Shown: piece by piece, positions 13,430 to 26,819 of the stretch
How positions within the stretch are numbered: position 1 is the first letter of the stretch
Layout: the number at the start of each line of letters is the position of its first letter
NCBI GenBank assembly: GCA_024803745.1
Contig: JANJXV010000151.1
Coordinates: 496,001 to 560,000 of the forward strand
DNA: 64,000 nt
Reading direction: 5' to 3'
Origin: Megascapheus bottae
Lineage: Eukaryota > Chordata > Mammalia > Rodentia > Geomyidae
The notes under the pieces: model-generated
Told to the model about the DNA's origin: nothing
The model's input: only the letters and a program-made list of their open reading frames with translations
Database searches by the model: none
Position numbers and translations under genes: made by a program

Positions 13430-16400
13430 ACACAGCTCCATTCTATGACTTCACACACCTCCATTCTGTGACTTCACACACCTCCATTCTATGACTTCAC
13501 ACACCTCCATTGTGACTTCACAAACATCAATTCTGTGACTTCACACAACTCCATTCTTACTTCACACACCTCCATTCTATGACTTCACACACCTCCATTC
13601 TGACTTCACACACCTCCATTCTATGACTTCACACAACTCCATTCTGACTTCAGACACCTCCATTCTATGAGTTCACACACGTGCATTGTGACTTCACACA
13701 CCTCCATTCTATGACTTCACACACCTCCATTCTGTCTTCACACACCTCCATTCTGACTTCACAAACATTAATTCTGTGACTTCACACACCTCCACTCTTT
13801 GACTTCACACACCTCCATTGTGAGTTCACACACCTCCATTCTGAATTCACAAACATCAATTATGTGAATTCACACACCTCCATTCTATGACTTCACACAC
13901 CTCCATTCTGTGACTTCACACACCTCCATTCTATGACTTCACAAATCTCCATTCTGACTTCACACACCTCCATTCTGACTTCACAAACATCAATTCTGTG
14001 ACTTCAAACACCTCCATTCTATGACTTCACACACCTCCATTCTATGACTTCACACACCTCCATTTTGTGACTTCACACACTTCCATTCTTTGACTTCACA
14101 CACCTCCATTTTTTGACTCCACACATCTCCATTGTGAGTTCACTCACCTCCATTCTATGACTTCACACACCTTCATTCTGACTTCACACAGCTCCATTCT
14201 ATGACTTCACACACCTCCATTGTGTGCCTTCACACATCTCCATTTTATGACTAAACACACCTTCATTCTTACTTCACAAACATTCATTCTATAACTTCAC
14301 ACACCTCCATTCTATGACTTCACACACTTCCATTCTATGACTTTACACAACTCCATTCTGTGACTTCACGCACCTCAATTCTGTGACTTCACACACCTAC
14401 ATTATGACTTCACACACCTCCATTCTATGACTTCACACACCTCCATTCTGACTTCACACACCTCCATTCTATGACTTCCACACCTCCATTCTGTGACTTC
14501 ACACACCACCATTCTATGACTTCACATACCTCCATTGTGACTACACACACCTCTATTCTATGAGTTCACACACCTCCATTCTGACTTCACACACCTCCAT
14601 TCTATGACTTCACACACCTCCATTCTGACTTCACACACCTCCATTCTGTGACTTCACACCCCTCCATTCCATGACTTCACACACCTCCATTCTATGAGTT
14701 CACACACCTCCATTTGTGAGTCTACACACCACCTTTTTGACTTCACACACCTCCATTCTGTGATTTCACACACCTCCATTCTGTGACTGCACACACTTTT
14801 ATTGTTTGCCTTCACACACCTCCATTCTTTGACTTCACACACCTCCTTTCTTTGACTTCACACACCTCCATTCTATGAGTTCACACACCTCCATTCTATG
14901 AGTTCACACACCTCCATTTTGACTTCACAAACCTTCATTCTATGACTTCACACACCTTCATTCTTACTTCAGAAATATCCATTATATGACTTCACTCACT
15001 TCCATTCTATGACTTCACAAATCTCCGTTCTGTGATTTCACACACTTCCATTCTGAGTTCACACACCTCCATTCTCTGAGTTCACACACCTCCATTCTGT
15101 GACTTAACACACCTCCATTCTATGACTTCACAGACCTCCATTCTGTGACTTCACACACCTTTATTGTTTGACTTCACACACCTCCATTCTGGGACTTCAC
15201 ACACCTCCATTGTGAGTTCACACACCTCCATTCTGTGACTTCACACACCTGCATTCTGTGACTTCACACACCTCCATTCTGTGACTACACACATCTCCAT
15301 TCTGTGACTTCACACACCTCCATTCTATGACTTCACACACCTCCATTCTGTGACTTCACACACCACCATGGTTTGACTTCACACACCTCCCTTTTTGGAC
15401 TTCACACACCTCCATTGCATGACTTCACGCATCTCCATTTTATGAGTTCGCACACCTCCATTTTGACTTCACACACCTACATTCTATGACTTCACACACC
15501 TTCATTCTACTTCAGAAACATCCATTCTATGACTTCACACACCTCCATTCTATGACTTTACAAACCTCCATTCTGTGACTTCACACACCTCCATTCTGAG
15601 TTCACACACCTCAATTCTGTGACTTCACACACCTCAATTCTGACTTCACACACCTCCATTCTAGGACTTCACACAATTCTTGTCTATGACTTCACACACC
15701 TCCATTCTTTGACTTCACACACTTCCATTGTGATTTCACACACCTCCATTCTATGACTTCACACACCTCCATTATGACTTCACATAGCTCCATTCTATGT
15801 CTTCACACATCTCCATTCTGTGCCTTCACACACCTCCAGTCTATGACTTAACACACCTTCATTCTTACTTCACAAACATCCATTCTATGATCACACACCT
15901 CCATTATGACTTCACACAGCTCCATTCTATTACTTCACACACCTCCATACTCTGACTTCACACACCTCCATTCTATGATTTCAATCACCTCCCTTTGACT
16001 TCACAAACCTCCATTCTATGACTTCACACAACTCCATTCTGACTTCACACACCTCCATTCTGTGACTTCACACATCCATTCCATGACTTCACACACCTCC
16101 ATTCCATGACTTCACACACCTCCATTCGATGACTTCACACACCTCCATTCTATGATTTCACACACCTCCCTTGTGACTTCACACACCTCCATTCTATGAC
16201 TTCACACATCTACATTCTGACTTCACACACCTCCATTATCTGACTTCACACACCTCCATTCCATGACTTCACACACCTCCATTCTGTGATTTCACACACC
16301 TCCATTCTGTGACTTCACACACCTTTACTCTTTGACTTCACACAATGCATTCTTTGACTTCACACACCTTTATTCCATGACTTCACACACCTCCATTCTA

Positions 16401-18502
16401 TGAGTTCTCAGACCTCCATTCTATGAGTTCACACACCTCCATTTTGACTTCATACACCTCCATCCTATGACTTCACACACCTTCATTCTGTGACTTCACA
16501 CACCTCCATTCTGAGTCCACACACCTCCATTCTGTGACTTTACACTACTCCATTCCGACTTCACACAGCTCCATTCTATGACTTCACACACATCCATTCT
16601 GTGACTTCACACACCTCCATTCTATGACTTCACATACCTCCATTGTGACTTCACACAGCTCAATTCTATGAGTTCACACACCTCCATTCTGACTTCACAC
16701 ACCTCCATTCTATGACTTCACACACCTCCATTCTGACTTCTCACACCTCCATTGTGAGTTCACACACCTCCATTCTGAATTCACAAACATCAATTCTGTG
16801 ACTTCACACACCTCCATACTTTGACTTCACACACCTCCGTTGTGAGTTCACACACCTCCATTCTGAATTCACAAACATCAATTCTGTGACTTCACACACC
16901 TCCATTCTATGACTTCACACACCTCCATTCTATGAGTTCACACACCTCCATTTTGACTTCACACACCTCCATTCTTTGACTTCATACACCTTCATTCTCA
17001 CTTCAGAAACATCCATTCTATGATTCACGCACCTACATTCTATGACTTCACAAACCTCCGTTCTGTGACCACACACCTCCATTCTGAGTTCCCACACCTC
17101 CATTCTGACTTCACAAACCTCAATTCTTTGACTTCACACACCTCCATTCTATGATTTCACACACTTCCATTCTATTAATTCACACACCTCCATTCCATGA
17201 CTTCACACACCTCCATTCTATGAGTTCACACACCTCCATTCTATGAGTTCACACACCTCCATTTTGACTTCACACACCTCCATTCTTTGACTTCATACAC
17301 CTTCATTCTCACTTCAGAAACATCCATTGTATGACTTCACGCACCAACATTCTATGACTTCACAAACCTCCGTTCTGTGACCACACACCTCCATTCTGAG
17401 TTCCCACACCTCCATTCTGTGACTTCACCCACCTCCATCCTGATTTCACACAGCTCCATTCTGACTTCACAAACCTCAATTCTTTGACTTCACACACCTT
17501 CATTCTATGATTTCTCACACCTCCATTCTATTAATTCACACACCACCATTCTGTGACTTCACACAACTCCATTCTATGACTTCCCTCACCTCCATTGTGT
17601 GACTTCACACACCTCCATTCTGAGTTCACAAACCTCCATTCGGTGACTTAACGCACCTCCATTCTGTGCCTTCACACACCTCCGTTCTGACTTCGCACAC
17701 CTCCATTCTATGACTTCACACACCTCCATTCTATGACTTCACACACCTCCATTCTATGACTTCACCCACCTAGATTCTGTGACTTCACACACCTCCGTTC
17801 TGAGTTCACACACCTCAATTCTGTGAATTCACACACCTCCATTCTGACTTCACCAAGCTCCATTCAATGACTTCACACACCTCCATTCTTTGACTTCGCA
17901 CACCTCCAATCTGACTTCACACAGCTCCACTCTATGCCTTCCCACACCTCCATTCTATGATTTCACACACCTCCATTCTATGACTTCACACACCTCCATT
18001 CTGTGATTTCACACACCTCCATTCTGAGTTCAAACACCTCCGTTCTGTGACTTAACACAACTCCATTCTGTGACTTCAAACACCACCATTCTGAGTTCAC
18101 ACACCTCCATTCTGTGACTTCACACACCTCCATTCTGACTTCAAACAGCTCCATTCTATGATTTCACACACCTCCATTCTGTGCCTACACACACCTCCAT
18201 TCTATGACTTAACACACCTTCATTCCTTCTTCACAAACATCTATTCTATGACTTCACACACCTCCATTCTATGACTTCACACACCTCCATTCTATGACTT
18301 CACAAACCTCCATTCTGTGACTTCACACACCTCAATTCTGTGACTTCACACACCTCCATTATGAATTCACACACCTCCATTCTATGACTTCACACACCTC
18401 CATTCTATGACTTCACACACCTTCATTCTGTGACTTCACACACCTCCATTCTGAGTTCACACACCTCCATTCTGTGACTTCACACAACTCCAATCTGACT
18501 TC
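13430..18502 (+). repeat. Zone A HOR copy 4 (5,073 bp, most complete)
   Basis: It carries all blocks seen in the other copies, including the six-monomer block missing from copy 2 and the 2.18-kb segment missing from copy 3. It is the best reference for the zone A unit. It is almost base-for-base equal to copy 2 over kilobases, with scattered single differences such as TTCTCAG near 16,406 for TTCACAG near 6,378. Confidence 0.8.
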
Positions 18503-20768
18503 ACACAGCTCCATTCTATGACTTCACACACCTCCATTCTGTGACTTCACACACCTCCATTCTATGACTTCACACACCTCCATTGTGACTTCACAAACAT
18601 CAATTCTGTGACTTCACACAACTCCATTCTTACTTCACACACCTCCATTCTATGACTTCAAACACCTCTATTCTGACTTCACACACCTCCATTCTATGAC
18701 TTCACACAACTCCATTCTGACTTCAGACACCTCCATTCTATGAGTTCACACACGTGCATTGTGACTTCACACACCTCCATTCTATGACTTCACACACCTC
18801 CATTCTGTCTTCACACACCTCCATTCTGACTTCACAAACATCAATTCTGTGACTTCACACACCTCCACTCTTTGACTTCACACACCTCCATTGTGAGTTC
18901 ACACACCTCCATTCTGAATTCACAAACATCAATTATGTGAATTCACACACCTCCATTCTATGACTTCACACACCTCCAATCTATGACTTCACACACCTCC
19001 ATTCTATGACTTCACAAATCTCCATTCTGACTTCACACACCTCCATTCTGACTTCACAAACATCAATTCTGTGACTTCAAACACCTCCATTCTATGACTT
19101 CACACACCTCCATTCTATGACTTCACACACCTCCATTCTGTGACTTCACACACTTCCATTCTTTGACTTCACACACCTCCATTTTTTGACTCCACACATC
19201 TTCATTGTGAGTTCACTCACCTCCATTCTATGACTTCACACACCTCCATTCTGACTTCACACAGCTCCATTCTATGACTTCACACACCTCCATTCTGTGC
19301 CTTCACACATCTCCATTTTATGACTAAACACACCTTCATTCTTACTTCACAAACATTCATTCTATAACTTCACACACCTCCATTCTATGACTTCACACAC
19401 TTCCATTCTATGACTTTACACAACTCCATTCTGTGACTTCACACACCTCAATTCTGTGACTTCACACTCCTACATTATGACTTCACACACCTCCATTCTA
19501 TGACTTCACACACCTCCATTCTGACTTCACACACCTCCATTCTATGACTTCCACACCTCCAATCTGTGACTTCACACACCACCATTCTATGACTTCACAT
19601 ACCTCCATTGTGACTACACACACCTCTATTCTATGAGTTCACACACCTCCATTCTGACTTCACACACCTCCATTCTATGACTTCACAAACCTCCATTCTG
19701 ACTTCACATACCTACATTCTATGACTTCACACAACTCCATTCTGACTTCACACACCTCCATTCTGTGACTTCACACACCTCCATTCCATGACTTCACACA
19801 CCTCCATTCTATGAGTTCATACACCTCCATTTGTGACTCTACACACCACCTTTTTGACTTCACACACCTCCATTCTGTGATTTCACACACCTCCATTCTG
19901 TGACTGCACACACTTTTATTGTTTGCCTTCACACACCTCCATTCTTTGACTTCACACACCTCCTTTCTTTGACTTCACACACCTCCATTCTATGAGTTCA
20001 CACACCTCCATTCTATGAGTTCACACACCTCCATTTTGACTTCACAAACCTCCATTCTATGACTTCACACACCTTCATTCTTACTTCAGAAATATCCATT
20101 ATATGACTTCACTCACTTCCATTCTATGACTTCACAAATCTCCGTTCTGTGATTTCACACACTTCCATTCTGAGTTCACACACCTCCATTCTCTGAGTTC
20201 ACACACCTCCATTCTGTGACTTAACACACCTGCATTCTGTGACTTCACAGACCTCCATTCTGTGACTTCACACACCTTTATTGTTTGACTTCACACACCT
20301 CCATTCTGGGACTTCACACACCTCCATTGTGAGTTCACACACCTCCATTCTGTGACTTCACACACCTCCATTCTATGACTTCACACACCTCCATTCTGTG
20401 ACTTCACACACCTCCGTTCTGTGACTTCACACACCTCAATTTTGACTTCACACACTTCCATTCTTTGACTTCACACACCTCCATTCTGTGACTTCACACA
20501 CCACCATGGTTTGACTTCACACACCTCCCTTTTTGGACTTCACACACCTCCATTGCATGACTTCACGCATCTCCATTTTATGAGTTCGCACACCTCCATT
20601 TTGACTTCACACACCTACATTCTATGACTTCACACACCTTCATTCTACTTCAGAAACATCCTTTCTATGACTTCACACACCTCCATTCTATGACTTTACA
20701 AACATCCATTCTGTGACTTCACACACCTCCATTCTGAGTTCACACACCTCAATTCTGTGACTTCACAC
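18503..20768 (+). repeat. Zone A HOR copy 5, partial
   Basis: It follows copy 3 at an offset of exactly 10,028 bp (marker pairs 8,475/18,503, 8,723/18,751 and 9,743/19,771). The match continues to about 20,768, where this copy reads CTCAATTCTGACTTCACACACC while copy 3 reads CTCCATTCTGACTTCACC and goes on with different monomers. From there the sequence resembles the 5.64-kb continuation of copy 2, then diverges into zone B. Confidence 0.75.
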
Positions 20769-21079
20769 ACCTCAATTCTGACTTCACACACCTCCATTCT
20801 ATGACTTCACACAATTCCTGTCTATGACTTCACACACCTCCATTCTTTGACTTCACACACTTCCATTGTGATTTCACACACCTCCATTCTATGACTTCAC
20901 ACACCTCCATTATGACTTCACATAGCTCCATTCTATGTCTTCACACATCTCCATTCTGTGCCTTCACACACCTCCAGTCTATGACTTAACACACCTTCAT
21001 TCTTACTTCACAAACATCCATTCTATGATCACACACCTCCATTATGACTTCACACACCTCCATTCTATGACTTCACACA

Positions 21080-21340
21080 CCTCCACTCTATGACTTCACA
21101 CCTCCATTCTGTGATTTCATACACCCCCATTCTGAGTTTACACACCTCCATTCTGTGACTTCACACACCTCCAATCTGACTTCACACAGCTCCATTCTAT
21201 TACTTCACAAACCTCCATACTGTGACTTCACACACCTCCATTCTATGATTTCAATCACCTCCCTTTGACTTCACAAACCTCCATTCTATGACTTCACACT
21301 ACTCCATTCTGACTTCACACACCTCCATTGTGTGACTTCA
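21080..21340 (+). repeat. Local duplication at 828-bp offset, first copy
   Basis: The series contracted TTCACACCTCC monomer, GTGATTTC, CCAATCTGAC, CACAGCTCC and CTCCATACTGTG recurs at 21,908-22,168; the CCATACTG word is at 21,215 and 22,043. The same series, less complete, appears near 25,560-25,680, 37,880-38,010 and 63,900-64,000. Confidence 0.65.
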
Positions 21341-21589
21341 CACATCCATTCCATGACTTCACACACCTTCATTCCATGACTTCACACACCTCCATTCGAT
21401 GACTTCACACACCTCCATTCTATGATTTCACACACCTCCCTTGTGACTTCACACACCTCCATTCTATGACTTCACACATCTACATTCTGACTTCACACAC
21501 CTCCATTCTCTGACTTCACACACCTCCATTCCATGACTTCACACACCTCCATTCTGTGATTTCACACACCTCCATTCTGTGACTTCACA

Positions 21590-21870
21590 CACCTTTATTC
21601 TTTGACTTCACACAATGCATTCTTTGACTTCACACACCTTTATTCCATGACTTCACACACCTCCATTCTATGAGTTCTCAGACCTCCATTCTATGAGTTC
21701 ACACACCTCCATTTTGACTTCATACACCTCCATTCTATGACTTCCCACACATTCATTCTTATTCAGAAACATCCATTCTATGACTTCACACACCTCCATT
21801 CTATGACTTTACACACCTCCATTCTGTGACTTCACACACCTCCATTCCATGACTTCACACACCTCCATTC
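21590..21870 (+). repeat. Block repeated at 4,231-bp offset (partner ~25,820-26,100)
   Basis: The truncated monomer with AATGCAT lies at 21,614 and 25,845, and the contracted TTATTCAGAAAC monomer at 21,761 and 25,992; both pairs are 4,231 bp apart. A third copy lies near 38,390-38,660. This links zone B to zone D. Confidence 0.7.
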
Positions 21871-24800
21871 TTTGACTTCACACACCTCCATTCTATGACT
21901 TCACACACCTCCATTCTATGACTTCACACCTCCATTCTGTGATTTCACACACCTCCATTCTGAGTTCACACACCTCCATTCTGTGACTTCACACACCTCC
22001 AATCTGACTTCACACAGCTCCATTCTATGACTTCACACACCTCCATACTGTGACTTCACACACCTCCATTCTATGATTTCACACACTTCCCTTGTGACTT
22101 CACACACCTCCATTCTATGACTTCACACAACTCCATTCTGACTTCACACACCTCCATTCTGTGGCTTCACACACCTCCATTCCATGACTTCACACACCTC
22201 CATTCCATGACTTCACACACCTCCATTCGATGACTTCACACACTTCCATTCTATGATTTCACACACCTCCCTTGTGACTTCACACACCTCCATTCTATGA
22301 CTTCACACAACTACATTCTGACTTCACACACCTCTATTCTGTGACTTCACACACCTCCATTCTGTGACTTCACACACCTCCATTCTGTGACTTCACACAC
22401 CTCCATTCTGTGATTTCACACACCTCCATTCTGTGACTTCACACACCTCCATTGTCTGACTTCACACACCTCCATTCTTGGACTTCACACACCTCCATTC
22501 CATGACTTCACACACCTCCATTCTATGAGTTTACACACCTCCATTCTGTGATTTCACACACCTCCATTCTTTGACTTCACAAAACTCCATTCTTTGACTT
22601 CACACACCTCCATTCTATGACTTCACACACCTCCATTCTATGAATTCACACATCTCCATTCTGTGACTTCACAAAACTCCATTCTATGACTTCCCACACC
22701 TCCATTCTGGGACTTCACACACCTCCATTCTGAGTTCACACACCTCCGTTCTGTGACTTAACACACCTTCATTCCGTGACTTCACACACCTTCCTTCTAT
22801 GATTTCACAAACCTCCATTCTATGACTTCACACACCTCCTTTCTATGAATTCACACACCTATATTCTTTGACTTCGCACACCTCAATTCTTTGACTTTAC
22901 ACACCTCCATTTTGAGTTCACACACATACATTCTGTGACTTCACACACCTCCATTTGTGACTTTACACACCACCATTCTGACTTCACACACCTCCATTCT
23001 GTGACTTCACACACCTGCATACTGTGATTTCACACACCTTCATTTTGACTTCACACACTTCCATTCTGTGACTTCAAACACCTCCATTCTGTGACTTCGC
23101 ACACCTCCATTTTTTGACTTCACACACCTCCATTCTTTGACTTCACACACCTCCATTCTATGACTTCACACACCTCTACTCTATCAGTTCACACACATCC
23201 ATTCTATGAGTTCACACACCATCATTTTGACTTCACACACCTCCATTCTATGACTTCACACACCTACATTCTTACTTCAGGAACATCCATTGTATGAATT
23301 CACCCACCTACATTCTATGACTTCACAAACCTGCATTCTATGACTTCACACACCTCCATTCTATGACTTCACACACCTCCATTCTATGACTGCACACACC
23401 TCCATTCTGTGACTTCACACACCTCCATTCTATGAGTTCACACACCTCCATTCTGACTTCACACACCTCCATTCTGACTTCACAAACATCAATTCTGTGT
23501 CTTCAAACACCTCCATTCTTTGACTTCACACAACTCCATTGTGAGTTCACACACCTCCATTCTGACTTCACAAACATCAATTATGTGACTTCACACACAT
23601 CCATTCTACGACTTCACACACCTCCATTCTATGACTTCACAAACCTCCATTCTGACTTCACACACCTCCATTCTGACTTCAGAAACCTCAATTCTGTGAA
23701 TTCACACACCTCCATTCTATGACTTCACACACTTCCATTCTTTGACTTCACACACCTCCATTCTTTGACTTCACACATCTCCATTGTGAGTTCACACACC
23801 TTCATTCTATGACTTCACACACCTCCATTCTGACTTCACACAGCTCCATTCTATGACTTCACACACCTCCATTCTGTGCCTTCACACATCTCCATTCTAG
23901 GACTTAACACACCTTCATTCTTACTTCACAAACATCCATTCTATGACTTCACACACCTCCATTCTATGACTTCACACACCTCCAATCTGACTTCACACAG
24001 CTCCATTCTATGACTTCACACACCTCCATTCTGTGACTTCACAAACCTCCATTCTATGACTTCACACACCTCCATTGTGACTTCACACACCTCCATTCGA
24101 TGACTTCACACACCTCCATTCTGACTTCACACACCTCCATTCTATGACTTCACACAACTCCATTCTGACTTCACACACCTCCATTCTGTGACTTCACACA
24201 CCTCCATTCTGAGTTCACACACCTCCATTCTGTGACTTCACACAATTCCAATCTGATTTCTCACAGCTCCATTCTATGACTTCACACACCTCCATTCTGT
24301 GACTTCACACACCTCCATTCTATGACTTCACACACCTCCATTGTGACTTCACACACCTCCATTCTATGAGTTCACACACCTCTATTCCATGACTTCACAC
24401 ACCTCCATTCGATGACTTCACACACCTTTATTCTTTGACTTCACACACCTCCATTCTATGACTTCACAGACCTCCTTTCTGTGACTTCACACACCTTTAT
24501 TTTTTGACTTCACACACCTCCATTCTGGGAGTTCACACACCTCCATTGTGAGTTCACACACGTCCATACTCTGAGTTCACACACCTCCATTCTGTGACTT
24601 AACACACCTCCATTCTATGACTTCACAGACCTCCATTCTGTGACTTTACACACCTTTATTGTTTGACTTCACACACCTCCATTCTGGGACTTCACACACC
24701 TCCATTGTGAGTTCACACACCTCCATTCTGAGACGTCACACACCTCCATTCTGTGACTTCACACACCTCCATTCTGTGACAACACACATCTCCATTCTGT

Positions 24801-26819
24801 GACTTCACACTCCTCCATTCTATGACTTCACACACCTCCATTCTGTGACTTCACACACCTCCATTCTGTGACTTCACACACCACCATTGTTTGACTTGAC
24901 ACACCTCCCTTTCTTGGACTTCACACACCTCCATTCCATGACTTCACGCATCTCCATTCTATGAGTTCGCACACCTCCATTTTGACTTCACACACCTACA
25001 TTCTATGACTTCACACACCTTCATTCTACTTCAGAAACATCCATTCTATGACTTCACACACCTCCATTCTATGACTTTACAAACATCCATTCTGTGACTT
25101 CACACACCTCCATTCTGAGTTCACACACCTCAATTCTGTGACTTCACACACATCAATTCTGGCTTCACACACCTCCATTCTATGACTTCACACAATTCCT
25201 TTCTATGACTTCACACACCTCCATTCTTTGACTTCACACACCTCCATTGTGATTTTACACAACTCCATTCTATGACTTCACACACCTCCATTATGACTTC
25301 ACATAGCTCCATTCTATGACTTCACACACCTCCATTCTGTGCCTTCACACACCTCCATTCTATCACTTAACACACCTTCATTCTTACTTCACAAACATCC
25401 ATTCTATGATCACACACCTCCATTCTATGACTTCACACACCTCCATTCTATAACTTCACACACCTCCATTCTGTGACTTCACACACCTTAATTCTGTGAC
25501 TTCACACCTCCATTATGACTTCACACACCTCCATTCTATGACTTCACACACCTCCATTCTATGACTTCACACCTCCATTCTGTGATTTCACACACCTCCA
25601 TTCCATGACTTCACACACCTCCATTCTGTGACTTCACACACCTCCATTCTGTGACTTCACACACCTCCATACTGTGACTTCACACACCTCCATTCTATGA
25701 CTTCACACAACTGCGTTCTGACTTCACACACCTCCATTCTGTGACTTCACACACCTCCATTCCATGACTTCACACACCTCCATTCTGTGATTTCACACAC
25801 CTCCATTCTGTGACTTCACACACCTTTATTGTTTGACTTCACACAATGCATTCTGTGACTTCACACACCTTTATTCCATGACTTCACACACCTCCATTCT
25901 ATGAGTTCTCAGACCTCCATTCTATGAGTTCACACACCTCCATTTTGACTTCATACACCTCCATTCTATGACTTCACACACATTCATTCTTATTCAGAAA
26001 CATCCATTCTATGACTTCACACACCTCCATTCTATGACTTCACACACCTCCATTCTGTGACTTCACACACCTCCATTCCATGACTTCACACACCTCCATT
26101 CTTTGACTTCACACACCTCCATTCTATGAGTTCACACACCTCCATTTGTGACTCTACACACCACATTTTTGACTTCACACACCTCCATTCTGTGATTTCA
26201 CACACCTCCATTCCTTGACTTCACACACCTTTATTGTTTGACTTCACAAACCTCCATTCTTTGACTTCACACACCTCCATTGCATGACTTCACCCACCTC
26301 TATTCTATGAGTTCACAAACCTCCATTCTATGAGTTCACACACATCCATTTTGACTTCACACACCTCCAATCTGTGACTTCACACACCTCCATTCTGTGA
26401 CTTCACAAACCTCCATTCTATGAGTTCACACACCTACATTCTGTGAATTCACACACCTCCATTCTGTTACTTCACACACCTCCATTTTGACTTCACACAC
26501 TTCCATTCTTTGAATTCACACACCTCCATTCTGTGACTTCACCCACATTAACATTGTTTGACTTCACACACCTCTATTTTTGGACTTCACACACCTCCAT
26601 TCCATGACTTCACACATCTCCATTTTATGAGTTCGCACACCTCCATTTTGTCTTCACACTCCTCCATTCTATGACTTCACACGCCTTCATTGTACTTCAG
26701 AAACATCCGTTCTATGACTTCACACACCTCCATTCTATGATTTCACAAACCTCCATTCTGTGACTTCACACACCTCCATTCTGAGTTCACAAACCTCAAT
26801 TCTGTGAATTCACACACCT

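Larger units (their letters stand above)
1..20768 (+). repeat. Zone A: ~5-kb higher-order repeat region
   Basis: Rare variants recur in a fixed order with a spacing of about 5 kb. The anchor chosen is the CACAGCTCC monomer that opens the window; its homologues in the same context lie near 3,538, 8,475, 13,430 and 18,503, giving spacings of 3,537, 4,937, 4,955 and 5,073 bp. A second, independent anchor, the CACGTG variant, lies at 205, 3,786, 8,723, 13,678 and 18,751 and gives nearly the same spacings. A third anchor, the monomer run TTTGTGAGTCTAC or TTTGTGACTCTAC followed by ACACCACCTTTTTGAC, falls near 4,690, 9,803, 11,824, 14,715 and 19,830; the extra one marks the 2,021-bp duplication. The zone ends where the alignment to 10.74 kb breaks. 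Confidence 0.85.
12730..20768 (+). repeat. ~8.0-kb segmental duplication within the array, right copy
   Basis: Partner of 2,838-10,740. Only scattered substitutions and the 136-bp block separate the two copies, so the duplication is younger than the 5-kb HOR organisation it contains. The two copies are separated by about 2.0 kb, which is itself one copy of the 2,021-bp tandem duplication. Confidence 0.8.
20769..26819 (+). repeat. Zone B: diverged satellite mosaic
   Basis: This is ordinary 21/23-bp monomer sequence without a long near-identical neighbour. Relationships are weaker and shorter: about 0.26 kb repeated at an offset of 828 bp, a block repeated at 4,231 bp, and 24.88-25.40 kb resembling 15.36-15.90 kb. 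Nothing non-satellite was seen. An odd truncated region near 26,540 (CACCCACATTAAC before ATTGTTTGAC) is a local indel in one monomer. Confidence 0.75.

Noticed and set aside
26536..26565. Possible insertion near CACCCACATTAAC
   Set aside because: The stretch is explained by a small indel in one monomer (ACACCTCCATT altered to ACATTAACATT); there is no target-site duplication or foreign sequence.
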